The translations under genes were made by a program, and so were the position numbers. A stretch of DNA of 64,000 nt from Sellimonas sp963559135. Lineage in GTDB: Bacteria; Bacillota; Clostridia; Lachnospirales; Lachnospiraceae. Below, piece after piece: positions 52,029-60,722 of this stretch (positions are counted from its first letter, which is position 1; the number at the start of each line of letters is the position of its first letter). The stretch spans positions 1 to 64,000 of the forward strand of contig CAUWJP010000001.1 of assembly GCA_963559135.1 (NCBI GenBank), read 5' to 3'. The notes beneath the pieces were generated by a model. That model searched no databases, had not been told where the DNA came from, and worked only from the letters and a program-made list of their open reading frames with translations.

Positions 52029-54539
52029 ATGTTTTCAGAACAGAGCCGAGAGAAAATCGAGGAGGCATACCGTAAGGTCAAGGAGAATCTGGGAAAATTT
52101 ATGGAACCGACGGATCAGTATATACGGTCTCTTCCTGCGACAGAAGCAGATGCGATGCGGTATCTTTACGCATCCATGCCGTACAGTGATATTGGAAATT
52201 ATCCGGTGGAGACATTTCTGGATTTTGCACGCCATGGAGTGCGGCTGTATAAAGAGAATGCGTACGTACAGGAACTACCAGAAGAATTGTTTTTGCAGTA
52301 TGTTCTTTACCACCGGGTCAATGAGGAAGAAATCCGTCCATGCAGAAGTCTGTTCTATCAGGAATTGAAAGATCAGATAGAAGACAAAGACATAGAGAAG
52401 AAAGCTTTGGAAGTCAATTACTGGTGTGCGGGGGAAGTTTCCTATGAAGCAGGGGATGACAGGACTCTTTCGGCTTTTTCTGTCTGGCAAAGAGGATATG
52501 GACGATGTGGTGAAGAATCAGTCTTTACCGTTAATGCCCTTAGAAGCGTGGGAATTCCAGCCAGACAGGTGTATGCACCGTACTGGTCCCATTGTGATGA
52601 CAATCATGCCTGGATAGAAGTATGGATTGATGGAACGTGGCATTTTCTAGGAGCTTGTGAACCGGAACCTCTTCTGGATCTGGGCTGGTTTGAATATGCT
52701 GCCTCCCGGGCGATGTTGGTTCATGCCAGACGCTTCGACGGCAGAATCAAATTTGCCGGACAGGAGGATGCGTACCAGAAAAGCGAAATGGAAGAAGTGA
52801 TTGGAAAAGACGGTATGGTCGTGGTGGAAAATGTACTTTCCAGATATGCTGATGATGTGAAAAAGATAGAAGTGACAGTGGTAGACGAAGAGGGGTGTCC
52901 GGCTGCAGGAATTCCTGTGTGGTTTGAAGTGTTTAACTATGCTGCGTTCCGTCCGATCGCACAATGCCGGACGGATGAGCGCGGAATAGCTTCTTTAAGC
53001 ACAGGGGCAGGAAGCATTCATCTGTTCGCAGCAGAACAGGGACGGTATGCGGATGAGATTCTGGACACACGAAAGAGCAGAAGCTGCACATTAACGCTTG
53101 CCAGACCGATGGACTGCTGTCCGGAGACAGAAGAATGGAGAGATCTGAAGATGTTTCCGCCCCATGATCGTGCTCCAGTGAGCAAAAGACCAAATCCGGA
53201 GCAGAAGAAAAAAGGGAACGAACGCCTTGTATTTCTGAGAAAAAAACAGGAGAAAAAGCGAAAAGAATGGGTTAATCCAGAGCTAGAAACATTTCTAGAC
53301 TGTCTGGAATCGAAAAATTCGCAGGAAAGGAAAATAGGAGAGCAATTACTAAAGACATTGACTACAAAAGATCAGACGGATGTACGATGTAAGGTTCTTC
53401 TTGATCATTTGGAAGGGGCACTCCCATACTGGAATACAGTACCAGAGAAAATTTTCATGACAGCACTTTTGAACCCGAGAGTGGAGGATGAAATACTGAC
53501 GGAATATCGTGGATGGTTCCAGAGGAAAATCGGCATCAAAGAACAGGAGAAATATCGAAAGGATCCCGGCAGACTTTGGGAAAAGATTCAGCAGGAAATC
53601 CGGGAATGTCCGGAGCAGGAGAGATGCACCGTGCTTACGACACCGACAGCCTGCTACCGGATGCGGTGCGGCAGCGGCCGCTCAAAACGTGTTCTTTTCG
53701 TTGCAATGGCGAGGAGTTTTGGAATTCCGGCAAGACTTTGTCCAGAGGATGGAACCGCTCAGTACTGGAAAGATGGAAGATTCTTTTCAGCTGATCCGGA
53801 TCGGGCGAAATCAGCAGTTCTCGTATTGCACACGAAAAATCCCAAAATGTGGCGGTATGGTTTGAATTGGAGTATTACAAGACTAACGGAAGGAAATGAG
53901 TCCCCTCTCCGGTTCACAGATGTAGGATGGGATAATGGAAAGAAAGAGATCCATCTTGAGGCTGGAATTTACCGGATTCTGACGTCTTCCCGTCTGCCAA
54001 ACGGAACGGTTCACGCCCGGGAGTGCCAGATATTGCTTTCTTCTGGCTGCAGAAAAGAGATTACATTGCAATTCTGCGAAGAAAAACTTTCCGAGATGTT
54101 GGAGTCCCTTTCTCTTCCAGAATTTACAGTGAGGGATCTGGATGGTCAAGAAATTTCTTCCGAAATTCTGACAGAAAAAGGAAGTCATGTGCTGATCTGG
54201 GCAGGGGAAGGAGAGGAACCGACGGAACATATTTTTAATGAAATGCTGGAAGAACAGGAACGTTTTACTCCATGGTCTTCCCGAATCCTTTTGTTTATCC
54301 GGTCAAAACAGTCATGGGGACATTTTGCCAAAGTAATGGAGACATTCCCACAGATACGGGTGTATGAAGATGACTTTGAGAATCATGTTCCGACAGTCGG
54401 AAGAAGACTGTATGTGGATCATGAAAAACTTCCGATTATCGCTGTGACAAAAGGAGGACTCAATGTGATTTATGGAGCGAGTGGTTATCGGGTTGGGATG
54501 GGAGACTTGCTGCTGCGGATTTTGGAAGAGGAGACATAG
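52029..54539 (+). CDS. Large transglutaminase-like protein with thioredoxin-like C-terminus
   Basis: 836 residues, no signal peptide. The first transglutaminase core has Cys160 (R-C-G-E-E-S) and His193 (N-H-A-W-I-E-V-W); the place of the usual catalytic Asp is taken by the G-A-C-E-P-E-P segment that this gut family shows. A carboxypeptidase-regulatory-like beta domain follows (about 275-345), then a second, weaker copy of the core (R-C-G-S-G-R-S-K and G-I-P-A-R-L near 545-565). The last 140 residues resemble a thioredoxin fold (F-T-V-R-D-L-D-G) without a C-x-x-C. It probably cleaves or transfers amide groups in the cytoplasm. The ribosome binding site is aaaggagag. Confidence 0.75.
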   Translation: MFSEQSREKIEEAYRKVKENLGKFMEPTDQYIRSLPATEADAMRYLYASMPYSDIGNYPVETFLDFARHGVRLYKENAYVQELPEELFLQYVLYHRVNEEEIRPCRSLFYQELKDQIEDKDIEKKALEVNYWCAGEVSYEAGDDRTLSAFSVWQRGYGRCGEESVFTVNALRSVGIPARQVYAPYWSHCDDNHAWIEVWIDGTWHFLGACEPEPLLDLGWFEYAASRAMLVHARRFDGRIKFAGQEDAYQKSEMEEVIGKDGMVVVENVLSRYADDVKKIEVTVVDEEGCPAAGIPVWFEVFNYAAFRPIAQCRTDERGIASLSTGAGSIHLFAAEQGRYADEILDTRKSRSCTLTLARPMDCCPETEEWRDLKMFPPHDRAPVSKRPNPEQKKKGNERLVFLRKKQEKKRKEWVNPELETFLDCLESKNSQERKIGEQLLKTLTTKDQTDVRCKVLLDHLEGALPYWNTVPEKIFMTALLNPRVEDEILTEYRGWFQRKIGIKEQEKYRKDPGRLWEKIQQEIRECPEQERCTVLTTPTACYRMRCGSGRSKRVLFVAMARSFGIPARLCPEDGTAQYWKDGRFFSADPDRAKSAVLVLHTKNPKMWRYGLNWSITRLTEGNESPLRFTDVGWDNGKKEIHLEAGIYRILTSSRLPNGTVHARECQILLSSGCRKEITLQFCEEKLSEMLESLSLPEFTVRDLDGQEISSEILTEKGSHVLIWAGEGEEPTEHIFNEMLEEQERFTPWSSRILLFIRSKQSWGHFAKVMETFPQIRVYEDDFENHVPTVGRRLYVDHEKLPIIAVTKGGLNVIYGASGYRVGMGDLLLRILEEET

Positions 54540-54604
54540 TTTGCAGATCATCAAAAGTAAAAACGGTAAATTCTTTAACACATTCTTTTCAGTGGATAAA
54601 TTTT

Positions 54605-54644
54605 AAGGGCAGGTATGATTTCGTATGAAATCATACCTGCCCTT
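54605..54644. terminator. Perfect 18-base-pair hairpin after the transglutaminase-like gene
   Basis: The left arm 54605-54622 and right arm 54627-54644 are exact inverse complements around the loop gtat. There is no T run on either side, so it is either an atypical terminator or another structured element. Confidence 0.55.
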
Positions 54645-54717
54645 GTGTAAGATTATTTATGGTCTAGTCGGCCTCTTTATGAAGGCAAACGAAATGTGAA
54701 AAAATCATCAAAATCTG

Positions 54718-54745
54718 TTGCATTTTGTCAGCGAGGATGTATAAT
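54718..54745 (+). promoter_or_regulatory. Promoter of the polyamine operon
   Basis: TTGCAT (54718-54723), 16 bases, TATAAT (54740-54745), about 60 bases before the regulator's GTG start. Confidence 0.65.
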
Positions 54746-54806
54746 TAAATTCAGTTCGCGTATTTTGAACAAAAAGTATAGTATTAGAAAACCGGAGGTG
54801 CGGTAA

Positions 54807-55340
54807 GTGGACATTGGAAAGAAATTGAAAGAATTGAGGCTGCAGAATGATCTGACTCTTGGAGATTTAGCATCTCGTAGCGAGCTGACAAAAGGATTTC
54901 TCTCACAGGTGGAGCGTGGGTTGACCACGCCGAGTATTGCCACGCTTGAGGATATCCTGGAAGCGCTGGGAAGTAATCTGTCCGATTTCTTTCATGAAGA
55001 GGAAGAGAAGCAAATCGTGTTTCCTGTACAGGATTTCTTTGTGGATGAGCAGGAAGATTATACAATCCAATGGATTGTCCCAAACGCACAGAAAAATGAG
55101 ATGGAGCCGATCATTCTGACACTACATCCGCGAAAAAAGAGTCACGTGCTCTCCGCTTACCAGGGCCAGGAGTTCGGTTATGTGCTGAAAGGAAGCGTAA
55201 CCATCGTACAAGAGGGGAAAAAGTATAAGGTGAAGGCTCATGAGACGTTCTATATGGACGGGTCCAAGAGTCATTATCTGTACAATCACGGTACCGGCGA
55301 TGCGAAGATCCTATGGATCACAACGCCGCCAATGTTCTAG
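54807..55340 (+). CDS. XRE-cupin regulator (PuuR-like) of the polyamine operon
   Basis: 177 residues: a helix-turn-helix of the Cro/C1 type in residues 1-60 (K-L-K-E-L-R, G-D-L-A-S-R-S-E-L-T-K-G-F-L-S-Q-V-E-R-G) and a cupin at about 100-175 (G-Q-E-F-G-Y-V-L-K-G, H-Y-L-Y-N). Such proteins sense polyamines or related small molecules and repress the transporter genes next to them. GTG 54807 has ggaggtg at 54794-54800. The potA gene follows after 14 bases, so the regulator controls its own operon. Confidence 0.87.
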   Translation: MDIGKKLKELRLQNDLTLGDLASRSELTKGFLSQVERGLTTPSIATLEDILEALGSNLSDFFHEEEEKQIVFPVQDFFVDEQEDYTIQWIVPNAQKNEMEPIILTLHPRKKSHVLSAYQGQEFGYVLKGSVTIVQEGKKYKVKAHETFYMDGSKSHYLYNHGTGDAKILWITTPPMF

Positions 55341-55354
55341 GAAGGAGAAATGAG

Positions 55355-56932
55355 ATGGAAGAGAAAAAACTGATCGAGTTTCGCAATATTGTGAAAAATT
55401 TTGATGGCCAGATTGTCTTAAAAGGGATCAATCTGGATATTTATGAAAACGAATTTGTCACTCTTTTAGGTCCGAGCGGCTGTGGTAAGACAACACTTTT
55501 GCGTATTCTTGGAGGCTTTCTGGATGCGGATGAAGGTTCTGTGATTTTTGATGGGGAGGAAATCAGTAAAAAGCCTCCTTACGAGAGAGAGTTAAATACG
55601 GTTTTCCAGAAATATGCCTTGTTTCCGCATCTGAGTGTATATGAAAATATCGCTTTTGGACTGAAAATCAAGAAGATGAGTAAGGATGTTATCGACCAGA
55701 AGGTCATGAAGATGCTGAAGCTTATCGGGCTTGAGGGATACGAAGATAAAAATACGACACTTCTTTCCGGCGGCCAGCAGCAGAGGGTTGCCATCGCGAG
55801 AGCGCTGGTTAATGAGCCAAAAGTACTTCTGTTGGATGAGCCTTTGGCGGCGCTGGATTTGAAGCTCTGCAAGGAGATGCAGTACGAGCTGAAACGGATT
55901 CAGCAGGAGGTTGGAATCACCTTCATCTTTGTTACCCATGACCAGGAAGAGGCATTGACCATGTCCGATAAGATCGTGGTCATGAAAAACGGGGAAATCC
56001 AGCAGGTAGGATCTCCAGAGGATATCTATAATGAGCCGGCAAACCGTTTCGTGGCGAATTTTATCGGGGAGAGTAATATTATCCCTGGAACTATGGTGGA
56101 AGATTACAAGGTGCGCTTTGATGATATTACTTTTGACTGTGTGGACTTTGGATTTAAGGAGAACGAACCGGTAGATGTGGTAATCCGTCCGGAGGATATC
56201 GACATTGTGGATGTCAAAGACGGTAAGATGACAGGAGAAGTATTAAGTGTCCTGTTTAAGGGTGTTCATTATGAGATTATGGTGGAGACTGTTCCAGGAA
56301 CAAGTGTCACCGTCAATATGCGTGTGATTCGAAATCAGGATGTAAAGAGTGAGGACGGCAAAGAGATGATCAGTGCCAATGATTTCTACGTGGATATTGA
56401 CGACGTGGAAGAACTGGATGACAAGGAGATCATTGCCCTTTCCAATGCTCAGGCGTGGGACCCGGAGGCGGATGAACTGATTTCCATTGCCAAGGTAGAA
56501 TACAGTCTGGAAAAAGAAGAGGGAAAATATCCAGTTACCTTCTCTACATCCAATGGGACAAGTATTGTACGAAATATTCATGTAGTGGATCAGCCGTTTG
56601 TTAAAAATGAAAAGGCAAATGAAGGTGTCATGGCATTCAACTTTTTTAAAACGGTGGATGAGATCATAGAGTCACAGGCTCTTGATACAGATCTGAAAAC
56701 CTGGGCAGGTGCACAGGGATGGAAGCTCAGTAATGAAGATGAATCCGTGGATCTTAGCGTTGACTACGATTTTGAGCCGGAAAATGTTAAAGAGGGGGTA
56801 TATCAGATCACTTTCTCCACGACAGGACGGGAATTCAAAATCCACACAACAGACTATACCGAAGAGGGACAGGAGGTAGGGCTTACCTTTTTCCCGGAGG
56901 ATATCCATGTCATGTCCAGGGAGGTATTTTAA
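55355..56932 (+). CDS. potA: Spermidine/putrescine ABC transporter ATP-binding protein, C-terminally expanded
   Basis: 525 residues, about 160 more than usual PotA. Residues 1-240 are the ATPase: Walker A G-P-S-G-C-G-K-T (39-46), signature L-S-G-G-Q-Q-Q-R from 137, Walker B L-L-L-D-E-P-L-A-A-L-D and switch His in V-T-H-D. The TOBE region follows, then an extra segment of about 180 residues containing two Ig-like units (E-G-K-Y-P-V-T-F-S-T and E-G-V-Y-Q-I-T-F-S-T) before the final F-F-P-E-D-I-H-V-M. ATG 55355 is set by aaggag at 55342-55347; upstream residues in the same frame belong to the previous gene. It drives polyamine uptake with PotB and PotCD. Confidence 0.88.
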   Translation: MEEKKLIEFRNIVKNFDGQIVLKGINLDIYENEFVTLLGPSGCGKTTLLRILGGFLDADEGSVIFDGEEISKKPPYERELNTVFQKYALFPHLSVYENIAFGLKIKKMSKDVIDQKVMKMLKLIGLEGYEDKNTTLLSGGQQQRVAIARALVNEPKVLLLDEPLAALDLKLCKEMQYELKRIQQEVGITFIFVTHDQEEALTMSDKIVVMKNGEIQQVGSPEDIYNEPANRFVANFIGESNIIPGTMVEDYKVRFDDITFDCVDFGFKENEPVDVVIRPEDIDIVDVKDGKMTGEVLSVLFKGVHYEIMVETVPGTSVTVNMRVIRNQDVKSEDGKEMISANDFYVDIDDVEELDDKEIIALSNAQAWDPEADELISIAKVEYSLEKEEGKYPVTFSTSNGTSIVRNIHVVDQPFVKNEKANEGVMAFNFFKTVDEIIESQALDTDLKTWAGAQGWKLSNEDESVDLSVDYDFEPENVKEGVYQITFSTTGREFKIHTTDYTEEGQEVGLTFFPEDIHVMSREVF

Positions 56933-57775
56933 ATGAAACGATTTTCAAAGCTGGCGATCCCGTATATTATCTGGGCCGCATTGATGCTGGTACTTCCTAT
57001 GGCGCTGATTGCCATGTATTCAGTCATGGAGCCGGGAAATAGTATTATTTCCTTTTCCCTGACACTGGATCATTACATTAAATTTTTTACAGATCCGGAT
57101 TTCCTTCTGATTTTGTGGAGATCTTTATTAATTGCAATTAAGACAACGATTATTTGTCTGATCCTCGGATACCCGGCAGCATATTTTATTGCCAGGAGTA
57201 ATGAAAAGGTACAGAATATTTTGATTCTTTGTATCACAATACCGATGTGGATTAACATGCTGGTAAGAACCTACGCATGGATCGGTATTCTCAGCGAGGG
57301 CGGAATCGTTCAGCGAATCCTTGGAATCTTTGGCCTGGGAGATGTAGAACTTCTTTATACAGAAGGATCGGTGCTACTTGGTATGGTGTACAACTTTCTG
57401 CCATTTATGATTCTGCAGATCCAGACGTCTTTAAGCAAGATGGATCATTCTCTGCTGGAGGCAAGCGCGGATCTTGGAGCAACTCCGGCGCAGACTTTTC
57501 GGAGAGTAACACTTCCATTGTCTCTTCCAGGAGTCATCAATGGAATTACACTGGTATTCCTGCCTGCAGTCAGCTCTTTCTTTATCCCGAAACTTCTGGG
57601 CGGCGGACAGTATTTCCTTATCGGAAATATGATTGAAAACCAGTTTATTACAGTCGGGGAATGGAATTTCGGAAGTGCCATCTCCATGATTATGGCAGTG
57701 ATCATGATGCTCCTGATGATGCTCGTGCGTAAAATTGAAACAAGAAATCAGGGCGGAAAGGGGGCAAAAGCATGA
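56933..57775 (+). CDS. potB: Spermidine/putrescine ABC transporter permease PotB
   Basis: 280 residues, six hydrophobic helices, and the inner-membrane EAA loop as E-A-S-A-D-L-G-A-T-P-A-Q-T-F. It forms the membrane channel with the PotC part of the next gene. It starts directly at the potA stop (no spacing) and overlaps potCD by 4 bases (ATGA). Confidence 0.92.
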   Translation: MKRFSKLAIPYIIWAALMLVLPMALIAMYSVMEPGNSIISFSLTLDHYIKFFTDPDFLLILWRSLLIAIKTTIICLILGYPAAYFIARSNEKVQNILILCITIPMWINMLVRTYAWIGILSEGGIVQRILGIFGLGDVELLYTEGSVLLGMVYNFLPFMILQIQTSLSKMDHSLLEASADLGATPAQTFRRVTLPLSLPGVINGITLVFLPAVSSFFIPKLLGGGQYFLIGNMIENQFITVGEWNFGSAISMIMAVIMMLLMMLVRKIETRNQGGKGAKA

Positions 57776-59667
57776 AAAAGAAGAAACGAACTTTAGGGAA
57801 GGCTTTGATGATTCTGATGATCGCATTTTTCTATCTGCCGATCCTCTATATGATCATCTTCTCCTTCAACGATGGAAAATCTTTGACCCACTTTACTGGA
57901 TTTTCCCTGCGCTGGTATCAGCACATGCTGGAGTCTCAGGATATGATGACTGCATTGTATACTACTTTTAGTATCGCGATTCTTGCTACCATTGTGGCAA
58001 CTGTCGTCGGTACAGTGGCAGCAATCGGATTGTCCAGTTCCAGAAAAGTAATCCGCAATATCATGGAACAGGTCAATAATCTTCCGATGATGAATCCGGA
58101 GATCGTGACAGCGATCGGCTTCATGCTCCTGTTCATCACCTTTAAGGTAGAAAAAGGGTATGTCACCATGCTGCTGGCACATATTGCCTTTTGTATTCCT
58201 TATGTCATGCTTTCTGTCATGCCAAAGATCCGCTCTCTGGATCCGAACCTGGCGGATGCGGCCATGGATCTTGGGGCCACACCATTTAAGGCATTGACAA
58301 AAGTCATTGTGCCGCAGATTACACCGGGAATTGTCTCCGGTGCGCTGATTGCATTTACTATGTCAGTGGATGACTTTATTATTTCTTACTTTGTCACAGG
58401 AAGCGGTGTGAAGAACTTAAGTATCGTGGTATACACGATGAGTAAACGTGTTAATCCGAGTATCAACGCAGTATCTACCCTTGTGGTGGTTATCATCACC
58501 ATCGTGCTCCTTGTGATTAATCTGGCTCCAGTTATAGCAGCGAAGAGAACGAAAAAAGTAGGAGTCGTGAGACGGAAAAAATGGGTACCGGCTGTTGCGG
58601 TATGTTGCATTCTCGTGATTGCCGTTGCCGCTTTGCAAAGAGGAGGCATCACAGGCAAGGATCGTCCTTTTGAAGGCCAGACACTCCATATTTACAACTG
58701 GGGTGAATACACCGGTGAAAATATTATCGGTGATTTTGAAGAAGAGACAGGCACTACAGTCGTGATGGAAAACTTTGATTCCAATGAGCAGATGTACATC
58801 AAGGTGGCAAACGGAGAATCCTACGATATCCTCGTTCCGAGTGATTATATGATTCAGCGTCTGATTGAGGAAGATTATCTGCAAAAACTGGATAAATCAA
58901 AACTTGATTGCTTTGATAAGCTGTCTGATGCAGTACTTGGTCTGCCGTATGATCCGAATAATGACTATTCAGTTCCGTATTTCTGGGGTACCGTGGGAAT
59001 CGTGTATGATAAGACAAAGGTTGATATCGAAGATCTGGAAAGAGAAGGATACAATATTTTCCTCGATCAGAAGTATAAAGGAGATGTCTATCTGTACGAC
59101 TCTGAGCGAGATTCCTTTATGATGGCATTAAAAGCACTTGGATATTCCATGAATACCGAGAATGAGGCAGAGTTGAATGAAGCTTACGAATGGCTTGTTG
59201 AGTGCGTAGAAACGATGGATACCGAAATCGTAACAGATGAGATCATCGACAACATGGCACAGGGAAGAAAAGCGTTGGGATTGATCTATTCCGGTGATGC
59301 AAGTTATGTCATGGCAGAAAATGAAGACATGGGCTATTTCATGCCGGAGACCGGAACCAACATCTGGTCCGACGCCATGGTTATTCCGAAAAATGCCAAG
59401 AATCCGGACCTTGCTCATGCGTTTATCAACTATGCAAGTGACTACGACGGCGCATATGATAACTCCAGTTATGTAGGTTATACTTCAGCTAACCAGGAGG
59501 TCTTGGACGATCTTTCCGGGGAAGGCGGAGACTATGAAGGAATCAATGCCTACATTCCGCGGACGGATAATGAAAACGATGAAGTATTTGAGTACAATGC
59601 GGATACAAAAAAGATCATCAGTGATCTGTGGAGCCGTGTCAAGATTGCGGCAAGTAACGCAGGTTAA
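57772..59667 (+). CDS. potCD: Fused permease PotC and substrate-binding protein PotD
   Basis: 631 residues. Residues 1-260 are PotC: six helices with the EAA loop D-A-A-M-D-L-G-A-T-P. A further helix at about 270-285 (V-P-A-V-A-V-C-C-I-L-V-I) tethers the remainder outside the cell: a PotD-type periplasmic-binding fold with L-H-I-Y-N-W-G-E-Y, Y-D-I-L-V-P-S-D-Y-M and F-A-H-A-F-I-N-Y like features. Fusion fixes one binding protein to each transporter, a Gram-positive solution known in some Firmicutes. A strong terminator follows. Confidence 0.9.
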   Translation: MKKKKRTLGKALMILMIAFFYLPILYMIIFSFNDGKSLTHFTGFSLRWYQHMLESQDMMTALYTTFSIAILATIVATVVGTVAAIGLSSSRKVIRNIMEQVNNLPMMNPEIVTAIGFMLLFITFKVEKGYVTMLLAHIAFCIPYVMLSVMPKIRSLDPNLADAAMDLGATPFKALTKVIVPQITPGIVSGALIAFTMSVDDFIISYFVTGSGVKNLSIVVYTMSKRVNPSINAVSTLVVVIITIVLLVINLAPVIAAKRTKKVGVVRRKKWVPAVAVCCILVIAVAALQRGGITGKDRPFEGQTLHIYNWGEYTGENIIGDFEEETGTTVVMENFDSNEQMYIKVANGESYDILVPSDYMIQRLIEEDYLQKLDKSKLDCFDKLSDAVLGLPYDPNNDYSVPYFWGTVGIVYDKTKVDIEDLEREGYNIFLDQKYKGDVYLYDSERDSFMMALKALGYSMNTENEAELNEAYEWLVECVETMDTEIVTDEIIDNMAQGRKALGLIYSGDASYVMAENEDMGYFMPETGTNIWSDAMVIPKNAKNPDLAHAFINYASDYDGAYDNSSYVGYTSANQEVLDDLSGEGGDYEGINAYIPRTDNENDEVFEYNADTKKIISDLWSRVKIAASNAG

Positions 59668-59686
59668 AAGAGTATAAAAAGAAAAG

Positions 59687-59731
59687 GGAAGACTTTCTTC
59701 TGCTGAAAGCGGAAGCAGGTCTTCCTTTTTT
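59687..59731 (+). terminator. Terminator of the polyamine operon
   Basis: The arms ggaagac and gtcttcc enclose a 25-base region that can itself pair, followed by six T (59726-59731). The MATE remnant begins at the next base. Confidence 0.88.
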
Positions 59732-60589
59732 GTGCAGGAAATAAGAATTGACAGCATGATCGGAACAGTTGCCAATATTATTCTGGATCCGATCTTTATT
59801 TCCGTGCTCAATCAGGGAACAGCAGGCGCGGCAATCGCGACGACCATTGGAAATATCCTGGCAAGTGGTTATTATCTCTGGTATTTCCTGAGGAAAAGCA
59901 AGGTGCTTTCATTGAAATGGAGTGACTTAACCATCCGGGAGTCGATTCTGACGAAGGTCTGCGGATCCGGTCTTCCGACTGCAATTTTCTCCGCTTTGAT
60001 GAGTGTTTCCACAATCGTGCTGAATCAGCTTCTGGTAGGATATGGTAATGACCCGGTGGCGGCCATCGGAATTGTATTTAAGGCCAATATGTTTATCACC
60101 TTTTTACAGATGGGTATTGCAAACGGCGTACAGCCCCTGCTTGGTTACAATTATGGTGCCGGAAATATGAAGCGGTTCCGTGGTGTGGAATCCTACACAA
60201 AAAAATGTTGCCTTGTGGCAGGAATTGCGGCCACGGCATTGTACTTCCTGTTCCGGGAACAGATCATCCGCCTCTTTATCAGCGACAAGGAGGTAATCTC
60301 ATACGGTATAGATATGCTCGTCGCCTATATGCTCTCCGGACCAGTAATCGGATTTCTCTTTGTCAATATGAACTGTATGCAGTCCGTGGGAAGGGCGCTT
60401 CCAGCCACCATTCTTTCGGTACTACGGCAGGGAATTCTTCTGATTCCATTATTATATCTGCTCCGTGCGCTGTTTGGATTGAACGGCGTGATACTCGGAC
60501 AATCCGTGACAGACTATATTGCGGTCATCCTTTCCGTATTTTTGTGGAGACGTATCCGCAGCCAGGTGGAGACTCAAATGGCCGGTTAA
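59732..60589 (+). pseudogene. MATE family efflux protein, 5'-truncated
   Basis: The frame gives 285 residues with M-I-G-T-V-A-N-I-I-L-D-P-I-F-I near the start, which in complete MATE proteins lies about 160-170 residues from the N-terminus, followed by seven to eight helices to the normal end (G-Q-P-L-L-G-Y-N-Y-G-like V-Q-P-L-L-G-Y-N-Y). The first four to five helices are missing. It begins at GTG 59732, directly at the T run of the preceding terminator, with no ribosome binding site. It is therefore a fragment left after a deletion or recombination that joined it to the polyamine operon. Confidence 0.75.
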
Positions 60590-60722
60590 GGCCGCCTGAG
60601 TCCCCGACGATGAGATTTATAATGGTCGGTGGAAGCTGATCTCGGAGCATATTGTACTTGACATTCATGGATAATTTCGTTAGTCTTTTCCTTATAATAC
60701 TATTAAGGAAAGAGAGCGCTAT

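Noticed and set aside
60658..60698. TTGACA and TATAAT upstream of miaB as one promoter
   Set aside because: The spacer is 29 bases, far from 17. TTGACA could pair with TAGTCT at 17 bases, so no firm promoter is listed.
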